Shown piece by piece: positions 43,653 to 56,646 of a stretch of DNA of 64,000 nt (its first letter is position 1; the number at the start of each line of letters is the position of its first letter). Under the pieces are notes generated by a model. It was not told the origin of the DNA. It made no database searches and saw nothing but the letters and a program-made list of their open reading frames with translations. This DNA comes from Chrysomallon squamiferum (Eukaryota; Mollusca; Gastropoda; Neomphalida; Peltospiridae). A program made the translations under genes and the position numbers. Location: positions 7,910,531-7,974,530 of the forward strand of contig CM022676.1 of the NCBI GenBank assembly GCA_012295275.1, in the 5' to 3' direction.

Positions 43653-46086
43653 CTTTAGTTTTATTAACGGAAGTGAAAACTAAAATACTGGAAATTGAGT
43701 TGTAAGTTATTCTGTGTGTTCGTGTTACTGGGACGTATATTGTACGTACAAGGTATGTATTTTCTGTTCCGATTTTTTATCTCTGAGTTAATCTCATTTA
43801 GTAACTGTGAAATCTGGGTATAGTTGGCGTTATGTATGGCCGATGGTTATGGATAAATAGTCTTAATTTTATTATCTGATTTATTACCTTTGTGACTGTA
43901 AATAGAAGCAGACATTGTACACACTAATAAAGTGAATTCATGATTACGTATATATTTATCTATATACCAAATATCAGCAGTTTCTTATTTTGGCGCAAAA
44001 CATAAAGATTAAACGAGAATGAAAGGCAATTCTGATAATATAAAATAGTATAGTACGATATAATATACTACTACAGAAAATAATACAATATGATACGATA
44101 TGATATAATAGGATGTAGAGTAATATAAGTCAACTTAACATAACATAACTGCATAAAATCACAGTCAATTACACAGCGTACTGTAACATAGAAAATATGT
44201 AATTACAAAAACTATTATTTTGTTTAGATTAATTTATTTTAATTTTAATTCTAATTTTAATTAATTTTTTTAAATTTGTTTCTTCTAATTTAAGGTCAAC
44301 AGTATACATTAACAACATCAGGCTCATATGCACTTGTTGGATCACTTTTTACTTTCACCTGTCACAGTGATTTTCCTTCTCCTAACATTACCTGGTTCGT
44401 GAATAACACAGAATACAGGATTCGTGTAATAGAAAACTATACTCAGTGTGATTATTTGGGTGAACATCCAAAAGTATACGGTTTTCACTGCTCAAATAAC
44501 AAAAATCTCCTCACAATAAAATCTGTCAGCCTCAGTCAACAAGGAACTGTGTGGAGATGTGGTGATTACAGACCACGCAGCAATGAAATAAAACTTGAAG
44601 TGAGAGGTAAAAATCAGTTTTATTATTACCATTGTTGGTAATATATTCTGCTAATCATAACTAAACAAAGCATCTCAGTAAAAGAAAACAATACTGGAAG
44701 TCAGATGTATTATCAATTTCATGTTTATAATTATCTTTCTAGGAAATATGTACTGTGAATGATAACTAAGCAATACATCTCAATAAAACAAAATAATATT
44801 TGAAATAGATTATAATTACACAAGATAAGAATTATTAATATATTTTAATATCTAAGTAAGTCTATATTTTTACGTGAAAGAATGTAACTCTATGATTAAA
44901 CAGATACGTTCGTATGCACTAACGTATATCAAGATATATCTTTAGAATTATACCTGTGTGTACATACCAACATTTAGAAATGTTTATTTACTTATTTATT
45001 TATATATAAATAAATAGTAGTTACAGTAACAGAAATTGTAATATCAACATCAACAACTCAAATACTACATCACCACCATCATTTCAACATCATCCATAAA
45101 CAACAATGCGAACAACCCCACCATTTCTCTATCAGTAAGAACAAAACAAAAATATGACGACGATGATGATAATGCTGGCGATGATGATGTTGATGTTGAC
45201 AACGTCTTTCTTTTTAGATGGTCCAGGAACATCACTCAAGCTGAATACTTCTTCTGTTCTCACTGCTATGGAAGGAAGTGACGTCACAGTGTCTTGTTCA
45301 GCGACCTGTTTTATCACGTGCAATTATCAGTGGAAGCGCTTAGATGACGTCATAAGTAACAGGAGCATTCTCTCATTGGCTGATATTAATAAATCACAAT
45401 CAGGTCCCTATGTGTGTACGGCTGAAAATCCAGATACGAAAGAAACTGCCAATAAAACACTTCATTTGATTGTAAATCGTAAGTAAAAGCTACAGTAATA
45501 TTAAAAATTTCAAAATAAACAGACAACTTAGTACTTGTTAGAGGTCTATGTTTAATATATCACACAACCAGTGATAATCGTTTTACTTGCGAACATCCAG
45601 TTAAGGTCTGAGTCACCTTCCTACGCTATAGATTACATTAAGTGTGTATTTAAGTGTGCGTGCCTGTGCGCGTATTTTGTTTTACTGTTTACAGTTTACT
45701 TTCAGGTCCGCCAAATCTTCGAGGGTCCGCGCCATACGCTATCAGCGGTCTTTCTTTTACGTTGACATGTCAGATTTACCAATATTCAGAACGCGTCACG
45801 TGGCTTGTGAATGACGTCACCTATGACGTGTTAAATTCTGGGCCCGGACACTGTTATGTTTTGTCACGTTTTAGTAAAAATTACAATTTCAGTTGTTTTG
45901 ATGACGGGTTTCACGTTACTATAAAGTCTGTCCACAGAAATCAACAAGGAAATGTTTGGAGATGTGAAGATATGAATCACCAATATTCGAGTAACGCAGT
46001 CGTATTGAAAGTTAGAGGTATCTTAATTTAATAATAATAACAACAACTACAACAACAACAATAACAATAACAATAACAACAACAAC

Positions 46087-46119
<33 letters not shown>

Positions 46120-46869
46120 TTAGTTTGATTAATTTAATTTAATTTTAATCTTAATTTTTTTTAATTATTTATTAATCTAATTATTATTATTATTTTTTAA
46201 TTTTATATATTTTTATTTTTTTTATTATTATTATTATTATTTGTTTAAATAGAAGGACAGTATCACAGTTTAACAACATCAGAGAAATATGAAGTTTTTG
46301 GATCACCTTTTACTTTTATTTATTTTGATGATTGTATGAAGAGGATCATGTTGACAATAAAAAACTCTGTGGCTTTTATTATTTATTTATTTATTTAGTT
46401 AGTTATTTTTATTTTTATTTTTATTTACACAGACGGTCCCGGCAGTCTTCGAATCAATCCTTCATCTGACATCACAGTAGAGGAAGGAAGTGACGTCACA
46501 GTATCATGCAAAGCCGACTGTTTTATCAAATGCCTTTACAAATGGGAATGGAATAATCAGATTGTCATTAACAACGGACTACTGGCACTGACTAATATCA
46601 CGAGATTTCAAAATGGCGTCTACACATGCACTGCTGTTAATCCGGATACGAACGAAACAACAAATGCCAAAATTATTATTAATGTTGAGAGTAAGTTTTA
46701 ATTCATTTTATTGTCCATTTAATTTTGAATAGAGATTATAAACCTTTTATATAAAAATATTTGAATAGGAAAACAGATTGATATACAAATAAACAGAAAT
46801 ATACTGATATACATGCATAGATATAAATAGACAGACTGATGTACATATCTGTGTCCGTTTATATACGAG

Positions 46870-46919
<50 letters not shown>

Positions 46920-47747
46920 GGCACACATACATATGTTCTTGCACACATCATTATATATTTATACTGAGTTTGTGGATGGATGAACGGATGTATTGATCCA
47001 GTGATGTAAAAAATGGAAGAAAAATCAGACAGAGAAACAGACGGACATAGAGAGTAACAGATAAATACAGAATTATAGGAGAGTTGAAGTACAAACAATG
47101 ATGTAGAAAGTGTTAAAAAAATAAGGACATGCAGAAAAAAGAAGAAAAGAAAACAACCTTAAATGAAAGATACCTTAACAATAGCAAATAAATAATTACA
47201 TACTTTATGAACATATATTAATAAAAGCAAATTGAAATTACCTGTCTGCTGAAGATATCTAATAATATATTAACTTAATTTCACAATTTAATTTGATTAA
47301 TGAATTTTCAGGAGCTGTAGAAGACTGCTCTCAATTTGGAAAAGGATTTGTCAGTGGTTTTGGAACTTTCTTTGTTCTGTCTGTTATCATTATCATTGTC
47401 GTTGTTTGCTACGTCCGATGTAAAAGAAGTAATTATTTATTTATTAATTTATTTATTTATATATTTGTTCGTTGTTTATATATTTATTTGTTTGTTTGTT
47501 TGTTTATTTCTTTATTTCTTTCTTTATTAGTATGTATATTTGTTTATTTGTTTTAGTATTTTAATTACACTTACTTAGAGAGTAAAGGGGAGATAAATGA
47601 AGTGTAACTGACACAATTACTTTAAATAGAGTTATCAAACCTGTTTTCCAGATCACCTGTGCATTTCTGCCACCTGATAATGATATGGCTGACATAAAAA
47701 AATTGTTATTATAATAATAATAGTAATAATAATAATAATTATTATTA

Positions 47748-47812
<65 letters not shown>

Positions 47813-50762
47813 GCAGGAGAAAAAAAGGTAAAAAGGTCGAACGCTGAAAGGTAAATTAATTAATAAATCTCTATTAATGTCTTTTCTATCTGTAAAATAA
47901 TTAATATGTTTATGTACGTCTACGTATATATATATATATATGTATGTTGTGCGTGTATGTATTTGTGTATGTACGTATGTGTGTATGTTCACGTCTATAT
48001 ATGTAACATGCATATATTCATGTAATATATGTGTGTATGAGTGTATGGTGTATATATAGGTATGTATGTTTGCATTCTTGTGTACGTCCTCGGATTATTG
48101 CATCAATGTATATCTATTACTTATATTTGAATAAATAAATGTTTTGTGTCTGTATAAAGTTTCAGAATCGGCACAAATGAAGGTGTTTCCTACAGTGTTG
48201 TTCCGGATTCATGTAAGTTCACACGCACACATACACAAACACACACACACATACATACACACATACACACACATATACACACACATAAACACATAGACAC
48301 ACACAGAGATATATACAGCGATGATTACCTCGTTAACCAGTGTCTTTCCGAATATTGTCTGTGTGCAGAGTCTAATCAGACGTGCATAAGACAGAAAATA
48401 TTCAAATCCTAAAATACACAAACATACATAAGTAAATGCATACATATACATACATATATGTTCACCTATTACATACAAACACTCATACATCGATGTATCT
48501 ATGAAAACACATTATTATGTGTATATGCATAGAGCGAGAGATGAGTTACATGTAAAAATATACACTTAAAAATTCACTTAAATTGTTATACATTTGTGTG
48601 TGCGAGCGCTTTCGTGTATTTGTGCACACATACACACACACACACACACACAAGCACACATCCATATATATTAATGCGATTATTTTTATCTCTGCACAAT
48701 CTTTATATAAACGAAAACATAACGTGATTCCACGTTTCAGATAATGAGACCGTGCCAGCAGCTGAACATGAAGATACAGAGAATCCATATTCTACTATAC
48801 AGGAAAGACGAAATGACGTCCCAGAAAACGTTATAACGCCTGACAGTAAGTGAACTGATATTAATGAACGGAAAACAAGAAAAGGATTATTATTTCTTAA
48901 TCATACACTTCATAAGGCACTTTCACAAAAAATTAAACAAGGTTAATAAAATGTCAGGCTATATTTAGTAGAAAAGAAAGCAAAACTGAATATCCTATCC
49001 GAACTAACCTGTGATTCCAAAAATGTTGTGTATTTTCTAATATGCAATTTATGTAAAACTTATAATAATAATAATAATAATAATAAAAATGTGTTGGCCA
49101 AACTCAAAATACGTTACGCGTTAGGACTGTTTGTCACAAATACGATAATGTGGATGAAGTTGACATTCTTGTCGCCATAAGTTTTGACCTACCTGGCCAT
49201 ATACTGGACGATCATTTTGAAATATTCCTAATAGAGCAAACTGATATTCTCAGTCCAGAAACTGAAACTGACCTTTTCAGACTGGAATGAGAAGGGTTTT
49301 GCATTCATACATTACTAATACAAAAACCATTCGGAATAAATGTTGCATCGAGATAAAATTATTGACACTGGTAAAAATTGCGAAGGAACAAGATTTTATC
49401 TTACGGACTACTATGAAACATCCAGTAACAGCGAATTATTTCAACAAAAGCTACGGAAATGTTTGAAAATGTTTTCAAAAGAATTTTATGGAATTTTATG
49501 GAATTTTGTATTATTTATATATTTATATTTATTTATTTATTTTATTTATTTATTTGTTTTCCGGACATTTTACATTTTTTTTACAGATTTTGAGAAACGT
49601 AACGTGTATTTTTCGACAAGGGTATTTTGTTGAATGTTACAATATTATATATTTTAGAGAGTTTTGAGAAAGGATACTTTTTAAAGTTTCTGAAATAGTT
49701 TTAAATCGATCTGATATATATTATTTTGTTCTAGAAATGTATTTTTATACATCTCTGAACGCTTTTGTATAAAGTTTTGAAACGTTTTATGTATGTAATT
49801 AAATGTTTTTAACATATGACAGCAAAATAATAAATATATAGCCAAATAATCAAATCATATTGTAATATACATTGCAGTGGTCAACTTTAAGTCAACTCGA
49901 ATATCTAGAGATAAATAAAATACATACATGCTTATATACGCACACATACGTACATGCATGCATACATACATATATGTACGTTTACTACATACTTATATAT
50001 GCATGTGTGTGTGTGTGTGTAAAACTTGGATAAATAGTCCTAATTTGGTTAACTGATTTATTATCTGTGTGATTGTGAAACAGCAGGCAGATATTGCACC
50101 TCAGAACACATTAATACAGTGAATTCGTGGTTACGTTGATAGGACCAGTTTATAAACAAAATTATGATTTAATAACACTTGATTTTTATATTCTATCCTA
50201 ACCAGCTTAGATGTAAGTTTTCTGTATGTAATTTCTTTATACGCTAAACATCAGTGGTTTCCTATTCTGAGGCAAGATATTTTTAAGATTAAATCGAAAT
50301 GAGAAACAGTGCTAATAATACAATTTAAAGTAATGCCATAGGATATAATATGGTACTATACAACATAATATAATATTATACGATATCGCAACATGGCAAC
50401 ATGGCTGATTGTCAAGTTTATTTTTTACGTTATGACGTCACTAATCAGTTTTACTCTGGTATGTTGTAACTCTACCACTCTGTTTAAAACCAGCCATGAA
50501 TGTAAGAAGACGCACAAACAAACTGACTTTTTAACTTATATGTCTGTGTGCGCATGTGTGTATTTATTTATACATACACACACACATACACACATTATTG
50601 CGATTATTGTTTAGCTCCATACATGACAACTTTTATATAAACTAAAATATAATTTCATTCCATGTTTCAGACTATGAGTCAGCGAGACCAACTCTACATC
50701 AAGATACAGAGACTGTATATTATCATGTATATGTTGAAAGCGCTCCTTCTACAGGAAATTAG
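42143..50762 (+). CDS. R6: complete four-Ig membrane receptor with ITIM/ITSM-like tail and duplicated Ig1
   Basis: Exons are 42143-42200 (signal), 42778-43089 (Ig1-1), 44295-44606 (Ig1-2), 45218-45478 (Ig2), 45706-46017 (Ig3), 46433-46690 (Ig4), 47312-47428 (TM), 47817-47850, 48166-48212, 48741-48845 and 50671-50762 (TAG). With one Ig1 the product is 531 residues; with both it is 635. Either choice is in frame because each Ig1 exon is 312 nt and phase 1-1. The tail has VSYSVV (ITIM consensus), NPYSTI and TVYYHV (fits the ITSM pattern T-x-Y-x-x-V). This suggests a surface recognition receptor with SH2-dependent signalling. Which Ig1 is used, or whether both are, cannot be read from DNA alone. 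Confidence 0.82.
42778..43089 (+). CDS. R6 exon 2: Ig1, first copy (subtype a)
   Basis: 312 nt with FTFTCKRDF, NITWFVNN, QCDYL, FNCSNN and TVWRCG. By hand count it differs from the second copy at about 17 bases, about 14 of them replacing residues. Confidence 0.86.
43694..43752 (+). pseudogene. R6 duplicate first exon with broken start
   Basis: A copy of exon 1 in which one inserted T turns AAATGAG into AAATTGAG, removing the ATG. The donor is intact. The leader before it is also duplicated. Confidence 0.82.
44295..44606 (+). CDS. R6 exon 2': Ig1, second copy (subtype a)
   Basis: 312 nt with FTFTCHSDF, NITWFVNN, GEHPKVYGFHC and TVWRCG. It is closest to R1 Ig1. Acceptor and donor are both good, so it can be spliced as an alternative or extra domain. 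Confidence 0.86.
45218..45478 (+). CDS. R6 exon: Ig2 (subtype b)
   Basis: 261 nt. The translated product is identical to R1 Ig2, and the intron before it is nearly identical too. Confidence 0.9.
45706..46017 (+). CDS. R6 exon: Ig3 (subtype a)
   Basis: 312 nt. The translated product is identical to R1 Ig3. Confidence 0.9.
46256..46322 (+). pseudogene. Truncated Ig1 exon relic inside R6
   Basis: Between Ig3 and Ig4 a fragment reads QYHSLTTSEKYEVFGSPFTF, the first part of a subtype-a Ig1 exon, and then breaks off into unrelated intron DNA. Confidence 0.7.
46433..46690 (+). CDS. R6 exon: Ig4 (subtype b)
   Basis: 258 nt, one codon shorter at DGPGSLRI. It contains VSCKADCFIKCLYKW and VYTCTAVNPD. 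Confidence 0.87.
46869..46916. repeat. CA microsatellite
   Basis: A CA run in the R6 intron between Ig4 and TM. Confidence 0.95.
47312..47428 (+). CDS. R6 exon: transmembrane segment
   Basis: 117 nt. The helix FFVLSVIIIIVVVCYV is followed by RCKR. Confidence 0.85.
47717..47812. repeat. TAA/TTA microsatellite
   Basis: A trinucleotide run before the R6 mini-exon. Frames of Asn or Tyr runs through it are artefacts. Confidence 0.95.
47817..47850 (+). CDS. R6 juxtamembrane mini-exon
   Basis: 34 nt (one codon longer than R1 and R7), basic, ending SNAER. It follows a TTA run directly before its acceptor. Confidence 0.7.
48166..48212 (+). CDS. R6 SYSVV tail exon (ITIM consensus)
   Basis: 47 nt encoding IGTNEGVSYSVVPDS. 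V-x-Y-x-x-V fits the ITIM pattern. Confidence 0.76.
48741..48845 (+). CDS. R6 tail module with NPYSTI
   Basis: 105 nt, phase 1-1. NETVPAAEHEDTENPYSTI is followed by a RRNDVPENVITPD end without the second tyrosine. Confidence 0.78.
48846..50670. other. R6 last intron with family blocks
   Basis: 49020-49330 is the family intron block. 49570-49920 recurs at 38440-38780. 50030-50390 resembles first-intron DNA, and 50393-50520 resembles the upstream cassette (…TTGTAACTCTACCACTCTG). This intron is thus built from pieces of other family positions. Confidence 0.5.
50671..50762 (+). CDS. R6 last exon with ITSM-like site
   Basis: 92 nt ending TAG. SARPTLHQDTETVYYHVYVE contains T-V-Y-Y-H-V. An AATAAA lies at 50768-50773, almost directly after the stop. 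Confidence 0.76.
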
Positions 50763-52779
50763 TAAACAATAAAGAAGAAAACAAGTTTATTTGTTAATCA
50801 TACGATTCTTAAGGCACTTTCCTGAAAAATATAGGAAGGTTAAATTGTTAAATGTTTAAATTAAGAGATATATTCAGTTTCTACAGTCACACCAGATTTG
50901 AACTGTGTAAATAATTACTTCTGAACTGCTTATCGAGAATTTCTATCATTCATTACCACTGTGTGACTGTGACTTGTAACTATTTTAAAATCATGGGATA
51001 TTTTTCATGTAAAATTAACCTATTTACATACATACACATTACAAAAAGAAAAATCTCAATAATGCCTTCCCGCAACGATGTCCAAGAGATGAAATACAGG
51101 TTGACTATATTTGCAGTTTTCTGTACTAACAAGAGTTCCCGTTCTAGTATCTTGTAACCCATATTTATCCAAAGTTTCATTTTTTGGTGATACTTTTGAG
51201 TTTTTCATATTTTTATAGTCAGTTTATAGATTTAGAGCGTACGAATGGGTTTTTCGTACTGAAATAAACGGCTTGGATTCCATTTAAAATATACGAATAA
51301 ATGTTATCACATCAAAACTACAAAAGAATATTTATTACCAAAACAAATGAAGAAACGACATCTGACACTGTAATATATTGTGCATCATGCTTTTTAAAAA
51401 CATTGTTCGAGACAGGAAGTGTTCAATCCGTGGAGGTCTAGAGTTGATACTAGTTATTAATTTAATTATTTATTTTTGTTTTGTTTTTTTTTTGTTTTTT
51501 GGTTATATCCTAATCTGTTAATGCATTACTAAAACATAACTTTTAGTAAACTTACCTCTTTTGTACTGGACATTTTTTAGTCATTTTTTTTTCTTTATCC
51601 ACGTTTGGATACTTCTACAAATGTACAGCAGATGTAAATAGTTCATTTTACATAATATCCAGACTTAAAAGTTATTCAGGATGAGGAATAACAAAAAAAA
51701 ATAAACATTGCATATTGTTGCATTTTTTATCTGGTAAAGTGATAGAAAATGTGTTAAACAAATTGTGAGCAATCAGTTAGAACAGGAAATGGCCCAAGGA
51801 ATCTGATGCAACTACTAAACTAGTGTGTACTATGTTTTGTTAATTATATTATATAACGTTATCATATAGCAGGTTTGTATGTCCGCGATTATATATATAT
51901 ATATTTTTCTTTGTGATAGTAAACAAATTATCTAATTAGCTGTTATATTTTCCCTTCGTACTCGAAAATAAATGTTTTAATTTTTGTAATCTAAATGTGT
52001 CTGTGTGTCTTTCACACTTTCGATTCTTGAACTTCAACCATTCTGATTTTACACACCTCTCTTTTTTTTCTATAATTCTGTACTTTTCTGTTTCTCTGAG
52101 TTTTCTTTCATTCTTGATGTTACTGTATCCATACATCCGTCCATCGATCCATCCATCAGCTCACTGTCTAGCTATCTGTAAATATATAATTTTGTATGTA
52201 AGAACGTATGTGTACATATATATATATATACATACATAGATACATGCACATAAAATACATACATACGTACATGTATTTATCAGCGTCTGAGTTAATGTCA
52301 TTTACCAAATGTGAAATCTGGTTGGAGTCGACGTTTATGTATGGATGATGATTAAGACTCGGAAAGAATTAAACGTGGATAAATAGTCCTAATTTCCTTA
52401 AACTAATTTATTACTTGTATGACTGTGTAACAACAGGTATATATTGTGCCCGGAACACATTAATATAGTGAATTAATGATTACGTTGATAACACAGTACA
52501 CGTTAATAGAGTGAATTCATGATTATTTTGATAGGGCCAGATTATAACTAAAATTATAATTTAATAACTCTTGGTTTTTATATTCTATTCCTAACTACTT
52601 TAGTTGTAGGTTTTCTGTATATTATTTTCTTATACGCTGAACGTCAGTAGTTTCTTATTCTGATGCAGAGCATTATCTACCTTAAAGGGAAAAGAAAAAC
52701 AGTGTTAGTTATATAGTAAAGTCATACAGTATAATACAGTACTATACACATAATATAATATTATACGATATGATATCAT
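50763..52779. other. R6 3' flank and dispersed repeat
   Basis: 50860-51060 is the shared 3'-flank block, 51500-52260 the inverted copy of the 26050-26960 repeat, and 52260-52740 first-intron-like DNA without its exon. Confidence 0.5.
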
Positions 52780-52960
52780 ACCAACACAATAGAAAAAATA
52801 CAATAACTTGTTAAAAGTATTAGGTGTTTTGGGTTACATTTTTTTCTCCGTCTTCTTTAGTGTATAAAGAAATTATATAGGGAAAACGCAGAACAAAATA
52901 TAATCCAAAACGCCAAAGATTCTTTCTGCCAAGTTATTGTATTCGTGTTTGGTTTATACC
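52780..52960. repeat. Imperfect palindromic element
   Basis: Two arms of about 75-80 bp face each other. The left arm reads ACAATAGAAAAAATACAATA and on through TTTTGGGTTACAT. The right arm, on the other strand, reads ACACGAATACAATAACTTGG and on through TTTTGGATTATAT. A single arm also lies at 22900-22985. Confidence 0.6.
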
Positions 52961-52972
52961 GGAATATGTGTG

Positions 52973-53332
<360 letters not shown>

Positions 53333-53512
53333 TGTGTTATTGTTATTATTATTATTATTAGTAGTAGTAGTAGTAGTAGTAATATTTTATAGTTTACAGT
53401 TCATTAGAAAAATCATTTCTTTTTTTTTTATTATTTTGTTTTTCCTCTGAGATTTGTTATATGGTGGAGTATTGTTAATCATTAATTCATTCATTCATTC
53501 ATCTGGCTTTCT

Positions 53513-53792
53513 TTTCTCAGTGTGTTGTTCTGTGAATTGACACATACTTCCATCCATGAGTCTATCCTCGAAATGCATGCCCACTTACATAGATTTAATA
53601 TACTAGCACACTTACACATATTTAATATACTAGCACACTTACATAGTAGAAACCAAAACAAGGAAGAAATTAAAACGAAAGTACCTAAGAAAGTATAATT
53701 TTTATTAACGGTAGTTAAAACTAAAATACTGAAAATGAGTTGTAAGTTGTTCTGTGCGTTCGTGTTGCTGGAATGTGTATTGTACGTACACG
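53513..53792 (+). promoter_or_regulatory. Extra upstream cassette 1 of R7 with intact first exon
   Basis: The cassette ends in a first exon at 53735-53792 (MSCKLFCAFVLLECVLYVH, donor GGTATGT). It is followed by first-intron DNA but no Ig1 exon before the next cassette. Its 58-nt exon could in principle splice to the Ig1 exon at 58326. Confidence 0.6.
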
Positions 53793-54840
53793 GTATGTAT
53801 TTTATATTTATGTTATGTATCTCTATCTGAAATGATCTCATTTAGTAAATGTGAAATAGAGAGAAGTCGCCATTACGTATGGATTACGGTTATGATCCGG
53901 AAAGTAGAAAACTTGCATAAATAGTCCTAATTTCGTGATTACGTTGATAACGAAGAACACATTAATGCAGTGAATTAATGCTTACGTTGATAACACAGAT
54001 CACATTAATACAGTGAATTCATGATTACGTTGATGGGATCACTTCATAAATAAAATTATGATTTAATAACACTTCATTTCTTACTGGCAATTAATTTATA
54101 TATTTGTTTCCTAACCAACTTAGATGTAGGCTTTCTCTATATAATTTCTCTGTATACTAGATAGCAGAAGTTTCTTTTTCTTATTTTAATTTTTGACGCG
54201 AAACATTACATGGGTTAAACGCAAATGAAAAGCAGTTATGATTATGTAAAGTAATCTAATATAATATAATATGGTACAATATGATATTATAAGACGCAAT
54301 GTAGTGTAACATAATTCGGTGTTAAGTAATGTATTTCACTGTAAAATAATATCGGAGAGTGATTATTAAATTATCAACTATATATAAAATGAATTATAGT
54401 GTATCATTATAACCTAGGCACCATGGATGTTTGTCAAGTTTTGTATCTTAAATTGACTGATCAGTTTCACTCTGGTGTGCTGTAACTAACTCTACACTCT
54501 AATCAAATCCAGCCATGCATGGGAGAAGACGCACAAAAATACGTAACCCAGAATACCTTATACGCCTTCTGCCAATTTACTGTATCTTTTTCGGTTTTGT
54601 TCAGTTTAAACGGGAGTGACTGTGTGTGTCAGTGTGTGTGTTTGTCAGTGTGTGTGTGTGTGTGTGTATGTGTGTTTATAAATATATATATCTGTCCGTA
54701 ATAGATCTAAGTCGGTAAAGTCCGTGTGTGTAAACACCTATATCATATACAATTATATAAATATGTTACAGGGTTTTGGGGGGTTTCTTTTGTTTTCTTA
54801 ATCATCATGATTATTATCATCAATATCATCATCATCATCA

Positions 54841-54884
<44 letters not shown>

Positions 54885-56579
54885 CGTCGAACAAACAACA
54901 CTCATTCAATAGTTTACAGTTTATTAAGAAAAAATCATCTCTTAATTTTCTCTTTCTCTCTCAGATTTGTTTTTGCTGAGTAGTGTTAATCATTTATTCA
55001 TTCATCTGTCTTTCTTTCTATCTGTGTGTTGATCTGTGAATTGACATATTCTTCCACCCATCAGTCTATCCTCGAAATGCATGCGCACTTACACAGATTT
55101 AAAATACAAGCACACTTGATAAAAATAACTACCTCTGTCGCCATAGTGATTTTGTTAATTTCTAACATTTGTAAAACAAGAAGTAAATTTTCCTATTCTG
55201 AAGTGAAAACATTTCATGAATATTCGAAGACAAAGAAGTAACGCATAATACAAACGTAGTGTTGACGAGAATTTCTATATTTAGATACTTAGTAGAAACC
55301 AAAACAAGGAAGAAATTAAAACGAAAGTAGCTTAGAAGGTATACTTTTTATTAACGGCAGTTAAAACTAAAATACTGAAAATGAGTTGTAAGTTGTTCTG
55401 TGCGTTCGTGTTGCTGGAATGTGTATTGTACGTACACGGTATGTATTTTATATTTATATTATTAATCTCTATCTGAAGTGACCTCATGTAGTAAATGTGA
55501 AATCAGAGAGAAGTCGCCATTACGTATGGATGACGGCTATGATCCGGAATGTAGAAAATTTGCATAAATAGTCCTAATTTCATGATTACGTTGATAAAGC
55601 AGTACACATTAATACAGTGAATTCAGGATTACGTTGATAAGGCAGTACAAGTTAATACAGTGAACTGATGATTACGTTCATAACGAAGAACACATTAATA
55701 CTGTCAATTCAGGATTACGTTGATAACACAGAACACATTAATACAGTGAATTCAGGATTACGTCGATGGGATCACTTCATAACTAAAATTATGATTTAAT
55801 AACACTTAATTTCTTACTGGCAATTAATTTATATATTTGTTTCCTAACCAGCTTAGATGTAGGCTTTCTCTATATAATTTCTCTATATACTAGATAGCAG
55901 AAGTTTCTTTTTCTTTTTTTAATTTTTGACGCGAAACATTATATGGGTTAAACGCAAATGAAAAGCAGTTATGATTATGTAAAGTAATCTAATATAATAT
56001 AATATGGTACAATATGATATTATAAGACGCAATGTAGTGTAACATAATTCGGTGTTAAGTAATGTATTTCACTGTAAAATAATATCGGAGAGTGATTATT
56101 AAATTATCAACTATATATAAAATGAATTACAGTGTATCATTATAACCTAGGCACCATGGATGTTTGTCAAGTTTTGTATCTTAAATTGACTGATCAGTTT
56201 CACTCTGGTGTGCTGTAACTAACTCTACACTCTAATCAAATCAAGCCATGCATGCGAGAAGACGCACAAAAACATGTAACCCAGAATACCTTATACGCCT
56301 TCTGCCAATTTACTGTATCTTTTTCGGTTTTGTTCAGTTTAAACGGGAGTGACTGTGTGTGTCAGTGTGTGTGTTTGTCAGTGTGTGTGTGTGTGTGTGT
56401 ATGTGTGTTTATAAATATATATATCTGTCCGTAATAGATCTAAGTCGGTAAAGTCCGTGTGTGTAAACACCTATATCATATACAATTACATAAATATGTT
56501 ACAGGGTTTTGGGGGGTTTCTTTTGTTTTCTTAATCATCATGATCATTATCATCAATATCATCATCATCATCATCATCA

Positions 56580-56646
<67 letters not shown>

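Noticed and set aside
42143-46017. Somatic V(D)J-type recombination signals next to the duplicated Ig1 exons
   Set aside because: No heptamer-nonamer pairs were noticed at the exon edges, and ordinary splice sites explain the arrangement.
47561-48013. Asn/Tyr-rich frame on the minus strand
   Set aside because: It is a TAA/TTA microsatellite translation antisense to the R6 mini-exon region.
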